This document shows, piece after piece, positions 46,575-54,954 of a stretch of 64,000 nucleotides of DNA. A program made the position numbers and the translations under genes. The notes beneath the pieces are model-generated. The model was not told the DNA's origin and did not search any database. It saw only the letters and a list, made by a program, of their open reading frames with translations. The stretch is from Nocardia kruczakiae NBRC 101016 (GTDB lineage: Bacteria > Actinomycetota > Actinomycetes > Mycobacteriales > Mycobacteriaceae): contig NZ_BDBL01000021.1 in the NCBI RefSeq assembly GCF_001612965.1, positions 1 to 64,000 of the forward strand, given 5' to 3'. How positions within the stretch are numbered: position 1 is the first letter of the stretch; the number at the start of each line of letters is the position of its first letter.

Positions 46575-47489
46575 GTGATCGCGTTGTTCGCCCCTGGACA
46601 GGGCTCCCAGACACCCGGCATGCTCGCGCCATGGCTCGATCTTCCCGGCGCGCGTGACCGCCTCGAACTGTGGTCCAAGGCCTCCGGCCTGGATCTGCTC
46701 CGCCTCGGCACCACGGCCACCGCGGAGGAGATCACCGATACCGCGGTGACCCAGCCGCTGGTCGTCGCCGCCGCGCTGCTGGCTTTCGCCGAGATTCCGC
46801 ACGAAGCGGTTCCGGCGGATACCATCGTCGCCGGACATTCGGTCGGCGAGCTCGCCGCCGCAGCCGTCGCCGGAGTCGTCTCCCCCGATGACGCGGTGAA
46901 ACTGGCCGCGATCCGCGGTGCGGAGATGGCGAAGGCGTGTGCGCTGGTTCCGACCGGCATGTCCGCCGTGCTCGGTGGCGACGAAGCCGCCGTGCTCGAC
47001 CGGCTCGCCGAGCTCGACCTGGTCCCGGCCAACCGCAACGCGGTCGGCCAGATCGTGGCGGCAGGCCGGCTGGATGCGCTGGCGGAACTGGCCGCGAACC
47101 CGCCGGAGAAGGCGCGGATTCGCGCGCTGCCCGTCGCCGGGGCATTCCACACCGCGTTCATGGCACCCGCCCAGGACGCCGTGGCCGAAGCCATCTCCCA
47201 GATGGTCCCCGGTGAGCCGACCCGTACCCTGCTGTCGAACTACGACGGCAAGCCGGTCGAGTCGGGCACAGACGCCATCGAGAAGCTGGCGGCACAGGTG
47301 ACCCGGCCCGTCCGGTGGGATCTGTGCACCGAAACCGTTCGCGCGGCAGGGGTTTCCGCGGTGGCCGAGTTGCCACCGGCCGGAACCCTGGTCGGCATCG
47401 CCAAGCGGGAGCTCAAGGGCACCCCGAATCTGGCGCTGAAGACCCCCGAGAACATCCCCGCGTTTGTCGAGCTCTCGGCAACCGGCTAG
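46575..47489 (+). CDS. fabD: Malonyl-CoA:ACP transacylase
   Basis: 304 residues from the GTG at 46575 (VIALFAPGQGSQTPGM). The nucleophile elbow GHSVGE carries the catalytic Ser, with the oxyanion Gln in APGQGSQ and His in the AGAFHTAFM segment. It loads malonyl onto AcpM for the KasA condensation. First gene of fabD-acpM-kasA; the gap to acpM is 130 bp. Confidence 0.95.
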   Translation: MIALFAPGQGSQTPGMLAPWLDLPGARDRLELWSKASGLDLLRLGTTATAEEITDTAVTQPLVVAAALLAFAEIPHEAVPADTIVAGHSVGELAAAAVAGVVSPDDAVKLAAIRGAEMAKACALVPTGMSAVLGGDEAAVLDRLAELDLVPANRNAVGQIVAAGRLDALAELAANPPEKARIRALPVAGAFHTAFMAPAQDAVAEAISQMVPGEPTRTLLSNYDGKPVESGTDAIEKLAAQVTRPVRWDLCTETVRAAGVSAVAELPPAGTLVGIAKRELKGTPNLALKTPENIPAFVELSATG

Positions 47490-47619
47490 CTTTCCTCGCG
47501 GCTCGCAGTGACGCGACCGTGAGCGAGCAGGACGAAACATTCGTCCACCTCGTACCGAAGAAATAATCGGACCTCCGATTCACGTCGGACCAACGAAAGA
47601 ACAAGAAGGGAGCCACCAA

Positions 47620-47919
47620 GTGGCCGCTCTGACCCAGGAACAGATCGTCGAAGAGCTCGGCAAGATCATCGAAGAGGTGACCGGCATCGAGCCCTCCGAG
47701 GTGACGATCGAGAAGTCTTTCGTCGATGACCTGGACATCGACTCGCTGTCGATGGTCGAGATCGCCGTGCAGACCGAGGACAAGTACGGCGTGAAGATCC
47801 CCGACGAGGATCTCGCCAGCCTCAAGACCGTGGGTGACGCCGTCTCCTACATCCAGAAGCTCGAGGCCGAGAACTCCGACGCGGCCGCCGAGCTCAAGGC
47901 CAAGTTCGACGCCCAGTAA
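47620..47919 (+). CDS. acpM: Acyl carrier protein of FAS-II
   Basis: 99 residues, GTG start. Four-helix ACP with the phosphopantetheine Ser42 in DIDSLSMVEI. The charged C-terminal tail (residues about 85-99, AENSDAAAELKAKFDAQ) is the extension typical of mycolate-producing AcpM, absent from E. coli ACP. It shuttles acyl chains between FabD, KasA and the other FAS-II enzymes. AGAAGGGAG ribosome site. Confidence 0.96.
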   Translation: MAALTQEQIVEELGKIIEEVTGIEPSEVTIEKSFVDDLDIDSLSMVEIAVQTEDKYGVKIPDEDLASLKTVGDAVSYIQKLEAENSDAAAELKAKFDAQ

Positions 47920-47929
47920 GGCCGACACC

Positions 47930-49180
47930 GTGACCACTCCTTCCACTTTGAACGGGAACTTCCCGAACGTCGTCGTCACCAGCCTGGCGGCGACCACGTC
48001 GATCGCGGGTGACGTCGATGCGACGTGGAAGGGACTCCTCAACGGCGAGAGCGGCATCGACGTTCTCGAGGATTCCTTCATCGAGGAATACGACCTGCCG
48101 GTTCGCATCGGCGGCCACCTGAAGGTTTCGCCGGACACCCTGCTCAGCCGGGTCGAGATCCGCCGCATGGCCTATGTCGAGCGGCTGGCGATGGTGCTGG
48201 GGCGTGAGGTGTGGAAGAACGCCGGCAGCCCCGAGGTCGACCCCGAGCGCCTGGCCGTGGCGATCGGCACCGGTCTCGGCGGCGGCGACGCGCTCATCGA
48301 CTCGGTGGACAAGCTGAAGAACGGCGGCTACCGCAAGATCTCGCCGCTGGCCGTTCAGATGGTCATGCCGAACGGGCCGTCCGCTGTCGTGGGCCTCGAA
48401 CTGGGCGCCAAGGCGGGAGTGGTCACCCCGGTCTCGGCATGTTCGTCGGGATCCGAGGGCATCGCCAACGCGTGGCGGATGATCGTCATGGGCGACGCCG
48501 ACATGGTCGTCACCGGCGGTGTCGAGGGATACATCTCCGACGTGCCGATCGCCGCGTTCTCCATGATGCGCGCGATGAGCACCCGCAACGACGACCCCAA
48601 GGGCGCGTCGCGGCCGTTCGACAAGGATCGTGACGGCTTCGTCTTCGGCGAGGCCGGCGCACTGATGGTCGTGGAGACCGAAGAGCACGCGAAGGCGCGC
48701 GGGGCCACCATCCACGCCCGCCTGCTGGGTGCCGGCATCACCTCCGACGGCTTCCATCTGGTCGCCCCGGATCCCACGGGTGCCGGTGCGGCGCGCGCCA
48801 TGGAGCGCGCCATGCAGACCGCCGGACTGACGAAGTCCGACATCACGCACATCAATGCGCACGCGACCGCCACCCCGATCGGGGATACCGCGGAAGCGAA
48901 CGCGATCTACAAGGCCGTCGGCAAGCACGCCTCGGTCTACGCACCCAAGTCCGCCCTGGGCCACTCGATCGGCGCTGTGGGCGCCCTCGAGTCGGTACTC
49001 ACAGTGCTCAGCATTCGCGACGGCATCGTTCCGCCCACGCTGAACCTGGAGAACCAGGACCCGGAGATCGACCTGGATGTCGTGCACGGTGAGGCCCGTC
49101 GCCAGGACATCGAGTACGCGATCAACAACTCGTTCGGTTTCGGCGGCCACAACGTGGCGCTCGCCTTCGGACGGTACTGA
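47930..49180 (+). CDS. kasA: 3-oxoacyl-ACP synthase (KasA)
   Basis: 416 residues, exactly the mycobacterial KasA length, from a GTG 10 bp after acpM. The catalytic Cys is in VSACSSGSEG, the two His are in HINAHATATPIGD and KSALGHSIGA, and the late GFGGHN motif is present. It elongates meromycolate precursors with malonyl-AcpM. Only one Kas gene is present; M. tuberculosis has kasB at this point, whereas here a large hairpin follows. Confidence 0.96.
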   Translation: MTTPSTLNGNFPNVVVTSLAATTSIAGDVDATWKGLLNGESGIDVLEDSFIEEYDLPVRIGGHLKVSPDTLLSRVEIRRMAYVERLAMVLGREVWKNAGSPEVDPERLAVAIGTGLGGGDALIDSVDKLKNGGYRKISPLAVQMVMPNGPSAVVGLELGAKAGVVTPVSACSSGSEGIANAWRMIVMGDADMVVTGGVEGYISDVPIAAFSMMRAMSTRNDDPKGASRPFDKDRDGFVFGEAGALMVVETEEHAKARGATIHARLLGAGITSDGFHLVAPDPTGAGAARAMERAMQTAGLTKSDITHINAHATATPIGDTAEANAIYKAVGKHASVYAPKSALGHSIGAVGALESVLTVLSIRDGIVPPTLNLENQDPEIDLDVVHGEARRQDIEYAINNSFGFGGHNVALAFGRY

Positions 49181-49219
49181 TCCGACTCGTCGACAACGTC
49201 TGTCGACAACTTCAGCGAA

Positions 49220-49273
49220 CCCGGTGGGGCTTTTCGGCCAAGGCAGATTCCCTCGTCGAAAAGCCCCACCGGG
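49220..49273 (+). terminator. Large inverted repeat between kasA and accD6
   Basis: Perfect 17-base arms (CCCGGTGGGGCTTTTCG and its complement) around 20 bases, followed by ATTTTCAT. It looks like an intrinsic terminator or attenuator, 39 bp after kasA and 57 bp before accD6. Confidence 0.85.
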
Positions 49274-49329
49274 ATTTTCATCTTCGCAGCCGCGTCAGCG
49301 ACTCCACATTCCCTCGAGGAGAGACCGCG

Positions 49330-50775
49330 ATGACCATCATGGCCCCCGCGCAGGCGGACGCCACGACCGATCCCCGGGATCCGCTCGGTCGGTTGCAGCG
49401 CTTCTTCGATCCCGGCACCGTCCTCCCGCTCCACCCCCGCGACAAGTCCGGCGTGCTGGCCGCCATCGGTGAGGTCGACGGCGTGCGCACCGTCGCGTAC
49501 TGCTCCGACGCCACCGTGATGGGTGGCGCCATGGGTGTCGACGGATGCAAGCACATCGTGGACGCGATCGATACCGCCATCGACTCCCGGATTCCCGTCG
49601 TCGGCATCTGGCATTCGGGCGGTGCGCGCCTGGCCGAGGGCGTCGAGGCACTGCACGCGGTGGGCACCGTCTTCGAGGCGATGGTTCGCGCGTCGGGCCT
49701 GGTCCCCCAGATTTCGATCGTGGTCGGCTTCGCCGCCGGCGGCGCCGCGTACGGTCCCGCGCTGACCGACGTCGTCATCATGGCGCCCGAGGGCCGCGTC
49801 TTCGTCACCGGTCCGGATGTCGTCAAGTCGGTCACCGGTGAGAACGTCGACATGGCCACCCTCGGTGGTCCCGAGACCCACGGCAAGAAGTCCGGTGTGT
49901 GCCATATCGTCGCCGACGACGAGAACGATGCGATGCACCGCGGTCGCCGCCTGGTCTCGATGTTCGCCGAACAGGGCGAATTCGACCTGTCCGCCGCCGC
50001 CCACGGCGATGTGGACCTCAAGGCGATGCTGCCGGAGTCGGCCAAGCGCGCCTACGACGTCAAGCCGGTCGTGCGCGAACTGCTCGACAAGATCCCCTCG
50101 CCGGACGGCGATGACGAATCCTCCTTCGAGGAGCTGCAGGGCGGTTACGCCCGCAGCATCGTCACCGGACTCGGCCGCCTCGGTGGTCGCACGGTCGGTG
50201 TGCTCGCCAACAACCCGCTGCGCATGGGTGGCTGCCTCACCAGCGAATCCGCCGAGAAGGCAGCGCGTTTCGTGCGCCTGTGCAACTCCTTCGGCATTCC
50301 GCTGGTCGTGATCACCGACGTGCCCGGCTACCTGCCCGGTGTCGGCATGGAATGGGAGGGCGTGGTGCGCCGCGGTGCGAAGCTGCTGCACGCCTTCGCC
50401 GAGGCCCGCGTCCCGCGCGTCACGCTGGTGACCCGGAAGATCTACGGCGGCGCCTACATCGCGATGAACGCCCGCTCGCTGGGCGCGACGGCGGTGTACG
50501 CCTGGCCGGAGTCCGAGGTCGCCGTGATGGGCGCCAAGGCCGCGGTCGGCATTCTGCACAAGAAGGCCATCGCGAAGGCTCCCGAGGAGGAGCGCGAGGC
50601 TCTGATCGAGCGCCTCACCGCCGAACACGAGACCATCGCCGGCGGTGTCGGGCGGGCCCTGTCCATCGGCGTCGTGGACGAGGTCATCGACCCCGCCAAG
50701 ACCCGGTCCACCATTGCCGGCGCGCTGGCCTCGGCGCCGGCCAAGGCCAGCCACAACAAGAACATTCCGCTGTAA
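49330..50775 (+). CDS. accD6: Acetyl/propionyl-CoA carboxylase beta subunit (AccD6)
   Basis: 481 residues. Carboxyltransferase fold with two crotonase-like halves. The first acyl-CoA/biotin loop region is IWHSGGARLAEGVEALHAVG, then FAAGGAAYGPALTDVVIMA, and the second half has TDVPGYLPGVGMEWEGVVRRGAKLLHAFAEA. As in Rv2247 it supplies malonyl-CoA for FAS-II. The biotinylated partner AccA3 must be encoded elsewhere. Strong GAGGAGAG ribosome site. May be transcribed partly independently because of the hairpin just upstream. Confidence 0.95.
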   Translation: MTIMAPAQADATTDPRDPLGRLQRFFDPGTVLPLHPRDKSGVLAAIGEVDGVRTVAYCSDATVMGGAMGVDGCKHIVDAIDTAIDSRIPVVGIWHSGGARLAEGVEALHAVGTVFEAMVRASGLVPQISIVVGFAAGGAAYGPALTDVVIMAPEGRVFVTGPDVVKSVTGENVDMATLGGPETHGKKSGVCHIVADDENDAMHRGRRLVSMFAEQGEFDLSAAAHGDVDLKAMLPESAKRAYDVKPVVRELLDKIPSPDGDDESSFEELQGGYARSIVTGLGRLGGRTVGVLANNPLRMGGCLTSESAEKAARFVRLCNSFGIPLVVITDVPGYLPGVGMEWEGVVRRGAKLLHAFAEARVPRVTLVTRKIYGGAYIAMNARSLGATAVYAWPESEVAVMGAKAAVGILHKKAIAKAPEEEREALIERLTAEHETIAGGVGRALSIGVVDEVIDPAKTRSTIAGALASAPAKASHNKNIPL

Positions 50776-50853
50776 AGCTCTCGGCGGCAACACATTACGG
50801 GTGGTCTCCCGCGCGGAGGCCACCCGTCGTGTTTCCCGGAACCGATGCGGAAC

Positions 50854-51381
50854 TCAGCCGACGTCGCGGCGGAGCCAGGTGACCTCGGCGCCTTCGCCGC
50901 CGGTGCGGAAGGGTTCGAGTTCGTCGTCCCAGGCGGTGCCCAGGGCGCGATCGATATCGGCGGAGATGTCGCCGTGGCGGCCACGGGCCCGGGCCGAGCG
51001 CACGATTTCCCGCAGGCGCATCTCGCCGACCATGACGTCGCCGTTGGCGCTCATCGCACCGGTCCACAATCCGAGGCCGGGAACGAAACTGTAGCGTTCG
51101 CCGTCGACCCCTTCGGAGGGATCCTCGGTGACCTCGAAGCGCAGCACCGGCCAATCCCGCAACGCCTTGGCAATTCGCCCCGCGGTGCCGACCGGGCCTA
51201 CCCAGTCGGTGGTTGCGCGCAGTTGTCCCGCAGCGGCCGGCTGGGCGGTCCAGCGCAGCGACGCAGGCGATTTCAGAGTGGAGGAAAGCGTCCATTCGAT
51301 GTGCGGGCACAGCGCGGCCGGTGACGCGTGGATGTACACCACACCACACGTCACATCCGCGTACTGATCAGATGCGCGCAC
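50854..51381 (-). CDS. DUF3145 protein
   Basis: 175 residues from a GTG at 51381 with GGAGG 7 bp upstream. VYIHASPAALCPHIEWTLSSTL, AQPAAAGQLRATTDWVGPVGTAGRIAKAL and the acidic C-terminus mark the DUF3145 family, which is restricted to actinobacteria and often found near the FAS-II/AccD region (from memory). No known activity. It converges on accD6. Confidence 0.85.
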   Translation of the reverse strand: MRASDQYADVTCGVVYIHASPAALCPHIEWTLSSTLKSPASLRWTAQPAAAGQLRATTDWVGPVGTAGRIAKALRDWPVLRFEVTEDPSEGVDGERYSFVPGLGLWTGAMSANGDVMVGEMRLREIVRSARARGRHGDISADIDRALGTAWDDELEPFRTGGEGAEVTWLRRDVG

Positions 51382-51477
51382 CTGTACACCTCCAGCCTCG
51401 ACGTCGGACGTCTTCCCCAACATCCCGTCGAGCGCAGGCGTTGCCCGAGTTTACTGGAGTGCCCGATGTTACGGCTG

Positions 51478-52311
51478 TTACTTTTCGGCCGTGTCGCGAA
51501 TCCGCTGGGTATCGGCGATGACGGCATCGCTGAGCGTCGGCCACACCGCTCGGGCCCAATCGCCGAAATTCTCGTCGCTCAACGCCACACACGCCACCTC
51601 GATCTCCGGATCCACCCACAGGAAGGTGCCGGACTGCCCGAAATGCCCGTAGCTTCGCGGCGAGTTGGCTCCCCCCGTCCAATGCGGAGTCTTGTGGTCG
51701 CGGATCTCGAATCCCAGACCCCAATCATTGGGGCGCTGCGATCCGTATCCGGGAAGCACTCCGCCGACGCCCGGGAATTGCACGGAGGTCGCCGCGGTGA
51801 GCATGTCACCGGATATCAAGATCGGGTTCAGCAATTCTCCGGCGAAACGCAGCAGATCGTTCACCGTGGAGCGGGCGGCGTGCCCGGCGGATCCGGCCAG
51901 CACCGAGGATTTCATTCCGAGTGGCTCGAATACCGCTTGCCGCAGATATTCGGGGAATTCGATTCCGGTTTCGCGCGTGAGGAACTCGGCGAGTACTTCG
52001 AATCCGGCGCTGGAATAGATGCGGCGCTGCCCGGGCTCGGCCATGATCACGGTGGTGTCGAAGGCCAGTCCGGCCGTATGCGCCAGCAGGTGCCGCACGG
52101 TGGAGCCGGGCGGGCCGGCGGGCTGGTCCAGTTCGATCGCACCTTCTTCGACCGCCACCAGAACCGCATAGGCGGCAAGGGGTTTCGTGACCGACGCGAG
52201 GGCGAACACCCGATCGAGGTCCCCCTCGGTGCCGACCACGCCATGGGTATCGACGACGCCCGCGGCGGCGTGCCGGACGGGCCAGTCGCGAATCTGTTCC
52301 AGTGCTCGCAC
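51478..52311 (-). CDS. Serine hydrolase of the beta-lactamase/DD-peptidase fold
   Basis: 277 residues from the GTG at 52311; the upstream open frame is Arg-rich and antisense-like. The S-x-x-K motif is ASVTK (Ser about 51), the second motif YSS replaces Y-x-N, and the C-terminal HxG triad is near YGHFGQSGTF. No signal peptide, so probably cytosolic esterase or peptidase rather than a secreted penicillin-binding protein. Its gene lies 50 bp after the MerR gene on the same strand. Confidence 0.85.
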   Translation of the reverse strand: MRALEQIRDWPVRHAAAGVVDTHGVVGTEGDLDRVFALASVTKPLAAYAVLVAVEEGAIELDQPAGPPGSTVRHLLAHTAGLAFDTTVIMAEPGQRRIYSSAGFEVLAEFLTRETGIEFPEYLRQAVFEPLGMKSSVLAGSAGHAARSTVNDLLRFAGELLNPILISGDMLTAATSVQFPGVGGVLPGYGSQRPNDWGLGFEIRDHKTPHWTGGANSPRSYGHFGQSGTFLWVDPEIEVACVALSDENFGDWARAVWPTLSDAVIADTQRIRDTAEK

Positions 52312-52361
52312 GGCACCGAGCCTACGAGAAGGGCCCGAACCCACCGCCGCGGGGAGGCCGG

Positions 52362-52733
52362 TTACGCCGGGCCGTCGCTGCGATAGGGCGCGGCCACCAG
52401 TTGCTCGTCCTGACGAGCCAGCAGCGTGCGGCGCCGGGACAGCTCGGCGATCTGCGCGTCGAGATGAGACAGGCCCTCCCGCACGATCTTTCGGGTGTGA
52501 TCGCAGTGCTGCAAGCCCGTGGCGGTCGCACACGGCAGCAGTTCGCGGATGGCGCTGGTCGGCAATCCGGCGGCGAGTAATTCGCGAATGCGGCGCACCC
52601 GCTGCGGTGCGTCGTCGGTGTAGACGCGGTAGCCGTTGCCGTCGCGGCGGGCGCTCAGCAGTCCCTGTTCCTCGTAGTAGCGCAGCAGGCGCGTGCTGAC
52701 GCCGGTGGTGTTCGCCAGCTCGCCGATCAGCAC
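52362..52733 (-). CDS. MerR-family regulator
   Basis: 123 residues. The helix-turn-helix MLIGELANTTGVSTRLLRYYEEQGLLSARRDGNGYRVY is standard. The C-terminal effector part is short, with Cys in LLPCATATGLQHCDHTR, which could bind a metal or act as a redox switch. It diverges from the alpha/beta hydrolase across a stretched promoter of the kind MerR activators remodel, so that gene is the probable target. Confidence 0.9.
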   Translation of the reverse strand: MLIGELANTTGVSTRLLRYYEEQGLLSARRDGNGYRVYTDDAPQRVRRIRELLAAGLPTSAIRELLPCATATGLQHCDHTRKIVREGLSHLDAQIAELSRRRTLLARQDEQLVAAPYRSDGPA

Positions 52734-52748
52734 CGCACCCTCCCGGGC

Positions 52749-52780
52749 TTGACCTTCACACTCATGTCAATCCCTAACGT
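52749..52780 (+). promoter_or_regulatory. MerR-type stretched promoter
   Basis: TTGACC as -35, a 19-20 bp spacer containing a TTGAC...GTCAA inverted repeat, and CTAACG/TAACGT as -10. The hydrolase ATG follows 8 bp later, so its message may be leaderless. Confidence 0.65.
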
Positions 52781-52787
52781 CGCCGCC

Positions 52788-53561
52788 ATGACGAACATTT
52801 CACTGTCCACATCGGTTACCGGCAGCGGTCCCGCGGTCGTGCTCGCACATGGTGCGGGCGGCGGGATCGAGGCCAACTTCGGTTCTCTGATCCCGTTGCT
52901 CGCCGAGCGGCACACCGTGATCGGCTCCGACTACCCGGCCGACGACACCGTGCTGACTCTCGACGGGTTGGCCGACGCACTGGTCGAGGAGGCCGTGGCG
53001 GCGGGCGCCGATAGGTTTCCGATCATCGGGTTCTCGCTCGGCACGGCGGTGGCGGTGCGCGCCGCCGTGCGTCATCCCGATCGGATCACCGGGTTGGTGC
53101 TCGCGGCCGGGCTGGCGCGAGCCGACCATCGGGCCCGGCTCGTGCTGGATCTGTGGCGCGGCGCGCTCGCCGCCCGAGACCACGAGGCGTTCGCGCGCGT
53201 GGTGCTGCTGTCCGGATACAGTGCCGCGTTCACCAATTCGCTGCCGGACGAGGTGTTTTCGCAATATCTGACGCAGATTGCGGCCCAGGTTCCGGGCGGG
53301 GCGGCGGCGCAGGCGGATCTGGTGGCCCGGGTGGACACCCGCGCCGATCTGCCGCGGGTCGCGGTGCCGACCCGGGTCATCGCGGCCACGGCGGACCTGC
53401 TGGTCGATCCCGCGAATTCGCGCGAGCTGGCGGCGGCGATTCCGGGCGCCGATTACGTCGAGGTGGCGGCGGGACATGTGCTGATGCACGAGGCGCCGCA
53501 GGCGTGGCATCGCGCCGTGCTCGACTACTTCGCGGACAGCTCCCGGATCCACGCCGCCTGA
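52788..53561 (+). CDS. Alpha/beta hydrolase
   Basis: 257 residues from the ATG at 52788. Nucleophile elbow GFSLGTA, oxyanion HGAGGG, and the late His in AAGHVLMHEAP, with Asp in ATADLLVDP; a complete triad is present. Substrate unknown. Control by the divergent MerR protein suggests a stress-induced esterase. Confidence 0.88.
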   Translation: MTNISLSTSVTGSGPAVVLAHGAGGGIEANFGSLIPLLAERHTVIGSDYPADDTVLTLDGLADALVEEAVAAGADRFPIIGFSLGTAVAVRAAVRHPDRITGLVLAAGLARADHRARLVLDLWRGALAARDHEAFARVVLLSGYSAAFTNSLPDEVFSQYLTQIAAQVPGGAAAQADLVARVDTRADLPRVAVPTRVIAATADLLVDPANSRELAAAIPGADYVEVAAGHVLMHEAPQAWHRAVLDYFADSSRIHAA

Positions 53562-53626
53562 TCGGTTTCCGATCCGGGTGGACACCGTACAACGCCGCAG
53601 CGGTGACCGTTACCATCGGTTGCACT

Positions 53627-54817
53627 ATGGGCGAGGTTGCTGAGGTACATGGTGAGGTGGCGAGCGGTTTCGAGCCGGTCGCGGATGCGTTTCGACGCAA
53701 CTTCGCCCGATTCGGCGAGATCGGCGCGGCCGTGGCCGTCTACGACGGGGACCGGCCGGTGGTGGATCTGTGGGCGGGGTTCCGCGATCGCCGCGGACAG
53801 CTGCCGTGGGAGCGCGACACCATGGTTCCGGTGTTCTCCTCGACGAAGGGGATGACGGCATTCGCCGTGGCGAGTGCCGTCTCGCGTGGGGTGCTCGACT
53901 ACCAGGCGCCGGTCGCGCAGTACTGGCCGGAATTCGCCGCGCACGGCAAGGAATCGATCACCGTGCGGCAGCTGCTCGACCACCGGGCGGGTCTGCCGGT
54001 GCTGGATCGGGTGGTGCGGCTGGCGGATATGGCCGACCGGGATCGGCTCGCGGAAATCCTGGCCGACCAGAAGCCACTGTGGAGCCCGGGCACCCGGCAG
54101 GGCTATCACCCGATCACCGCCGGGCTGTATCAGGGCGAACTGCTCCGCCGCGTCGATCCGCGGCACCGCACCCTGGGCCGCATCTTCGCCGAGGACTTCG
54201 CCGGGCCGCTCGAGCTGGACTTCTTCATCGGGCTGCCGGAGGAACAATCCCTCGATCGCATCGCCACGCTCGTGTCCACCTCCGGGCTGGACCTGCTGCG
54301 GTACGAGCGAGACGTGCCGCTGCGCATCGCTATTCAGATGTTCCTGCGGCGCGGACTGACCTATCGCGCCTTGAGCAGCCCCCGCACCGGCGCGCCCGAA
54401 CGTGCCACCCGCCGCGAATTCCTCGGCGTCGAGAGCCCGGCCGCGGGCGGCGTGGGCACGGCGCGGTCGCTGGCGCGGGTCTACGGCGCGGCGGCGGGAC
54501 GCACCGGTGAATTGCCCATCGCACCGGGCATTCTCGACCGGCTGGCCACCGCCGACACCGTCGACGACGTGCCCGCCGACGATCTGGTGCTGCTCACCCG
54601 CAGCCGCTACCACCTGGGGTTCCGCAAATCCTGTGGCAGCTTCCGTTTCGGCAGCGACAAGCGCGCCTACGGCACCACCGGTTACGGGGGCTCGTTCGGA
54701 TTCGCCGATCCGGCAACGGGTTTGGGGTTCGGCTATGTGATGAACCGTCTCGGCACCGCCGTCCTCGACGATGCGCGCGCCCGTGCCGTCCGGGAGGCAT
54801 TACTCCGCTGCGGCTGA
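53627..54817 (+). CDS. Serine hydrolase, class C beta-lactamase/EstB-like esterase
   Basis: 396 residues from the ATG at 53627. S-x-x-K motif SSTKG (VFSSTKGMTAF), Tyr motif YHPIT, and the C-terminal YGTTGYGGSFGFAD resembling the H/K-x-G region. Typical actinobacterial carboxylesterase length, with no signal peptide. Related in sequence class to the hydrolase at 51478 but not a close paralogue. Substrate unknown. Confidence 0.88.
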   Translation: MGEVAEVHGEVASGFEPVADAFRRNFARFGEIGAAVAVYDGDRPVVDLWAGFRDRRGQLPWERDTMVPVFSSTKGMTAFAVASAVSRGVLDYQAPVAQYWPEFAAHGKESITVRQLLDHRAGLPVLDRVVRLADMADRDRLAEILADQKPLWSPGTRQGYHPITAGLYQGELLRRVDPRHRTLGRIFAEDFAGPLELDFFIGLPEEQSLDRIATLVSTSGLDLLRYERDVPLRIAIQMFLRRGLTYRALSSPRTGAPERATRREFLGVESPAAGGVGTARSLARVYGAAAGRTGELPIAPGILDRLATADTVDDVPADDLVLLTRSRYHLGFRKSCGSFRFGSDKRAYGTTGYGGSFGFADPATGLGFGYVMNRLGTAVLDDARARAVREALLRCG

Positions 54818-54899
54818 TCTCGCCACCCGCTCGGACTTACCACCACTGACGATGACCTCTTCCGTGCTGTTAACTCACTCGTTGCCGGCAGGTGACCGG

Positions 54900-54920
54900 G
54901 TGTGCGAGCGGATCGCACAC
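54900..54920. promoter_or_regulatory. Inverted repeat upstream of trpB
   Basis: GTGTGCGA and TCGCACAC around five bases, 34 bp before the ATG at 54955. Could be an operator or RNA hairpin; it would fall inside the gene if the GTG at 54892 were the start. Confidence 0.35.
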
Positions 54921-54954
54921 ACTGTCCGAGCCGGACGGCGAGAAGAAAGCGCGG

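Noticed and set aside
48937..50823. 628-residue open frame opposite accD6
   Set aside because: Same reason: it is the complement of an intact carboxylase gene in a high-GC frame.
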